Source: Bacteroidales bacterium
GTDB taxonomy: Bacteria; Bacteroidota; Bacteroidia; Bacteroidales; UBA10428
Length of the DNA: 45,409 bases
Reading direction: 5' to 3'
Assembly (NCBI GenBank): GCA_016935435.1
Contig: JAFGQZ010000025.1
Location: forward strand, 1-45,409
Both the position numbers and the translations under genes were made by a program. Position 1 is the stretch's first letter. Each line of letters opens with the position of its first letter. Positions 44,401-45,409 of the stretch are shown here, piece after piece. The notes under the pieces are model-generated. The model did not search any database and was not told the DNA's origin. It saw only the letters and a list, made by a program, of their open reading frames with translations.

Positions 44401-44456
44401 TCGTGCTTGTTAATACCGAAATCTTCAATAAAAAGTTTCGTATCGTGATATTATAG
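41409..44456 (+). CDS. T9SS-secreted parallel beta-helix protein with Ig, LamG-like and DGxxxDW modules
   Basis: About 1015 residues from ATG 41409 (41412 is equally possible); the frame opens at 41340 without a signal peptide. After the signal peptide (about 1-22) comes a right-handed beta-helix (about 22-497) starting YYVSPSGNDNNSG, with many N-x-V-x-N turns, as in polysaccharide lyases and some hydrolases. Then come a Big_2-type Ig domain (499-587, VSLSPVSASLSVGATQQLTAT), a DUF1349-like concanavalin sandwich (588-772, DPWAKAGVMIRN), a DGxxxDW module (777-930) and a T9SS tail (936-1015, YPNPVSDILYFDL). The helix suggests a lyase or glycosidase, but I cannot point to catalytic residues. The 221 bases upstream show no convincing promoter. 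Confidence 0.82.
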   Translation: MMKRIFIAFLMSFCLWTQVISAATYYVSPSGNDNNSGTLSAPFATIQKAVNMCTSGSDLVYVRAGTYNQAVNISGKSGITLTRYGSEAVYVKGSSASNSVISVSNSSNIIVSYLHVQDKQVNWAVGIIVQGSGSNIQIVGNKLSNIHYRTGTFNAADNMGTTVVGANPITVVGDNENASLNNILISANEVYNCMTGWCEAISVKGNVDNFNVEKNIVHDITNIGIDAFGLGTYPPLSKNYQSRNGTIQQNTVYNCRCNYADNGGIYVDGGKDISVINNRVYGNIYGITIGCENQMDIANGTTSGIHVRNNFVYNNLKAGIMIGTSGDDDGLQGNVAYCDVIGNTFLKNSSSDQWGGELVLQNANNILVSNNVFYGLYPQMFTYNLGTSAITFKYNNYYYVNGSESSVVISRQVSETSWTGISLAQFKTLVGGDAGSFFTNPSMVSDNVANANFHINAGSPCVNAGDPNYTPFTGELDMDLTPRIVGGRIDIGSDETGGTSTVPVTGVSLSPVSASLSVGATQQLTATIAPSNATNKTVSWASNNTSVATVNAGGLVTAVASGSATITVTTADGGNTASCSVTVTASASLPSPWASSDIGSVGAAGSATYSGGTFTISGSGADIWGTSDAFRFAYQQITGDVTIIARVSSITNTDPWAKAGVMIRNGLGANAAHVFTAVTPQNGLAFQYRSTAGGGSSHIAGTASTAPYWVRLQRLGNTFTSSVSANGTSWTVVGSVSISMASAVYVGMAVTSHNAGTLCTAPFTNVSLSTSTNIPVNITVDGNLSDWSSINAITIASGQTCTSLKVYDDNDYFYFAIAGSGMNTANYHIFLNTDNNAATGYQDASFASGSGSEFMVENGALYQSTGSGWSWSWVAGVTASKSSTVTEVRLPRSALGSLSSVVRLAYTDINSSWTVVSSLGFSSYTRLKEAVENIEMAGEVFVYPNPVSDILYFDLGNSSPNSIIEIFNLQGQLVYRLETSDGFVGVDTKQIEHKGMAIVLVNTEIFNKKFRIVIL

Positions 44457-44471
44457 GGTAAATTAATACAT

Positions 44472-44516
44472 AAAAAAAGAGGCCGGCATACATATTTGCC
44501 GGCCTTTATTTTTGCT
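44472..44516. terminator. bidirectional terminator at the end of the PUL
   Basis: GGCCGGCA (44481-44488) and TGCCGGCC (44497-44504) form a perfect 8-bp GC-rich stem with an 8-base loop. An A-rich run lies on the left and TTTATTTTT on the right, so it can work for both the beta-helix gene and the convergent regulator gene. Confidence 0.88.
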
Positions 44517-44542
44517 TCAAGCCCTATAAGCATTAAGGGTTT

Positions 44543-45325
44543 TTATGCAATAATTACGTTTATTCCTTTTTCCGATAAGCGTTTTTGGTCTTCAGGGCTT
44601 ATGCCATCGTCGGTAATTATGGTGGTAATTTTTTCAAGCGGACAGATAAATGCCAGGCTTTTACGTTTAAATTTGCTCGAATCGGCAACAATAATTACCT
44701 CTTTCGCTATGCTTATCATTATTTCGTTCAGGTGAGCTTCTTCAATGTTTGGCGTATAGGCGCCCGTATGGGAGTCTAAGCCATCGACACCGATAAAGGC
44801 CTTATCGACAAAAAAGTTCCGAAGGTTTTTTTCGGCCAGCGGCCCTACCAGCGATAAGGAGTTTTTTCGCAGATAACCGCCAGGTATAATAATATTTACC
44901 GATTGGTGTTGGGCAACAATATTTACAATATTAATGGCATTGGTTATTATCGAAAGGTTTTTTATGTTCGATATATTGCGGGCAATTTCCGAAGTGGTAG
45001 TGCCCGAGTCGAGTATGATGGTGTCGGAATCGTTAATTAAACTGGCTGCTTTTGCCCCGATACGGGCTTTTTCTTTATAGTTCAGTTTGTTTTTGTCCGA
45101 AAGCATGATGTCGGCTGCAACGTTGCCTTCAAGTTTCATGGCGCCGCCCCTTGCACGTATCAGCTGACGTTTGCTCTCGAGTTGGTCAAGGTCGTTTCGG
45201 ATAGTTACTTCGCTTACATTAAATTTTTTGCTGAGTTCGTGTACATATACTTTTCCTTCCAGTGAAAGCATATTCAGGATTTTTTCCCTTCTGTCAACGG
45301 TTGCATGTTTGCTGTTTTCTTCCAT
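44543..45325 (-). CDS. DeoR-family transcriptional regulator
   Basis: About 260 residues from ATG 45325. The upstream in-frame ATG at 45367 is rejected because a -7-like TATATTTA lies just behind it on the minus strand. The N-terminal DeoR winged helix covers about residues 12-65 (RREKILNMLSLEGKVYVHELSKKF, then VSEVTIRNDLDQLE and RARGGAM). The sensor domain resembles sugar-phosphate isomerases (ILDSGTTTSEIARNI, IIPGGYLRKNSLSLVGPLAE, DKAFIGVDGLD, VADSSKFKRKS), as in AgaR/GlpR-type regulators. These are usually repressors released by a sugar phosphate. It is convergent with the PUL and could control it or an operon beyond the window edge. Confidence 0.92.
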   Translation of the reverse strand: MEENSKHATVDRREKILNMLSLEGKVYVHELSKKFNVSEVTIRNDLDQLESKRQLIRARGGAMKLEGNVAADIMLSDKNKLNYKEKARIGAKAASLINDSDTIILDSGTTTSEIARNISNIKNLSIITNAINIVNIVAQHQSVNIIIPGGYLRKNSLSLVGPLAEKNLRNFFVDKAFIGVDGLDSHTGAYTPNIEEAHLNEIMISIAKEVIIVADSSKFKRKSLAFICPLEKITTIITDDGISPEDQKRLSEKGINVIIA

Positions 45326-45409
45326 AACCTTTATTTGAACTTTGTTCTTTTTGGTAAATATAACCATTTGGCTTACAAAAGCTATCTTTTATATTTTCTT
45401 TTCTCTAAA

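Overview
The window comes from a Bacteroidota chromosome, probably class Bacteroidia. Four things support this: a SusC/SusD pair, three proteins ending in type IX secretion (T9SS) C-terminal sorting domains, the MurF-alanine racemase fusion typical of the phylum, and upstream motifs fitting the Bacteroidota promoter (TTTG, about 20 nt, TAnnTTTG). TGA is an ordinary stop here; the PBP2 gene and the 21.3 kb gene both end with it. I saw no tRNA, rRNA, CRISPR array, insertion sequence or phage gene. No stretch longer than 300 bases lacks a gene.

Left part (1-13.2 kb), mostly housekeeping. gpsA and pgi run rightward to a strong terminator, followed by an AcpH-family gene. A leftward cluster, rsmA-purH-mreB-mreC-mreD-mrdA(PBP2)-rodA, carries the cell-elongation machinery with tight spacings and short overlaps. 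A small zinc-ribbon gene and a GldB-like lipoprotein gene run rightward.

Middle (13.2-30.5 kb), mixed. It holds a U32-family protein and a giant 1868-residue secreted GH81 beta-1,3-glucanase with a repeated Ig-Ig-F5/8C architecture. Upstream of the GH81 gene lie three phased copies of a 9-bp repeat. Next come an orphan gene resembling part of a hydantoinase/oxoprolinase N-terminal domain, and a serine-hydrolase gene interrupted by an in-frame TGA upstream of its catalytic SxxK motif. Then follow tag, two glycosyltransferases, murF-alr, a conserved bipartite hypothetical gene, rsmI and an EamA transporter.

Right part (30.5-45.4 kb) is a polysaccharide utilization locus. Its order is susC, susD, GH31, a PKD surface lipoprotein, a DUF4874/DUF4832 protein with a T9SS tail, a beta-helix protein with a T9SS tail, and a convergent DeoR-type regulator. 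The last three structural proteins share a beta-sandwich module recognisable by a DGxxxDW start and an IFxxxDxxxxTG core, in four copies over three proteins. Separate promoter-like sequences, a terminator and an internal hairpin suggest several transcription units. The PKD protein and the two T9SS proteins look like a surface system for binding and cutting one glycan, with SusCD importing the products and GH31 trimming them. The glycan is not identifiable from sequence. The DUF4874/DUF4832 protein is the best candidate here for an uncharacterised enzyme.
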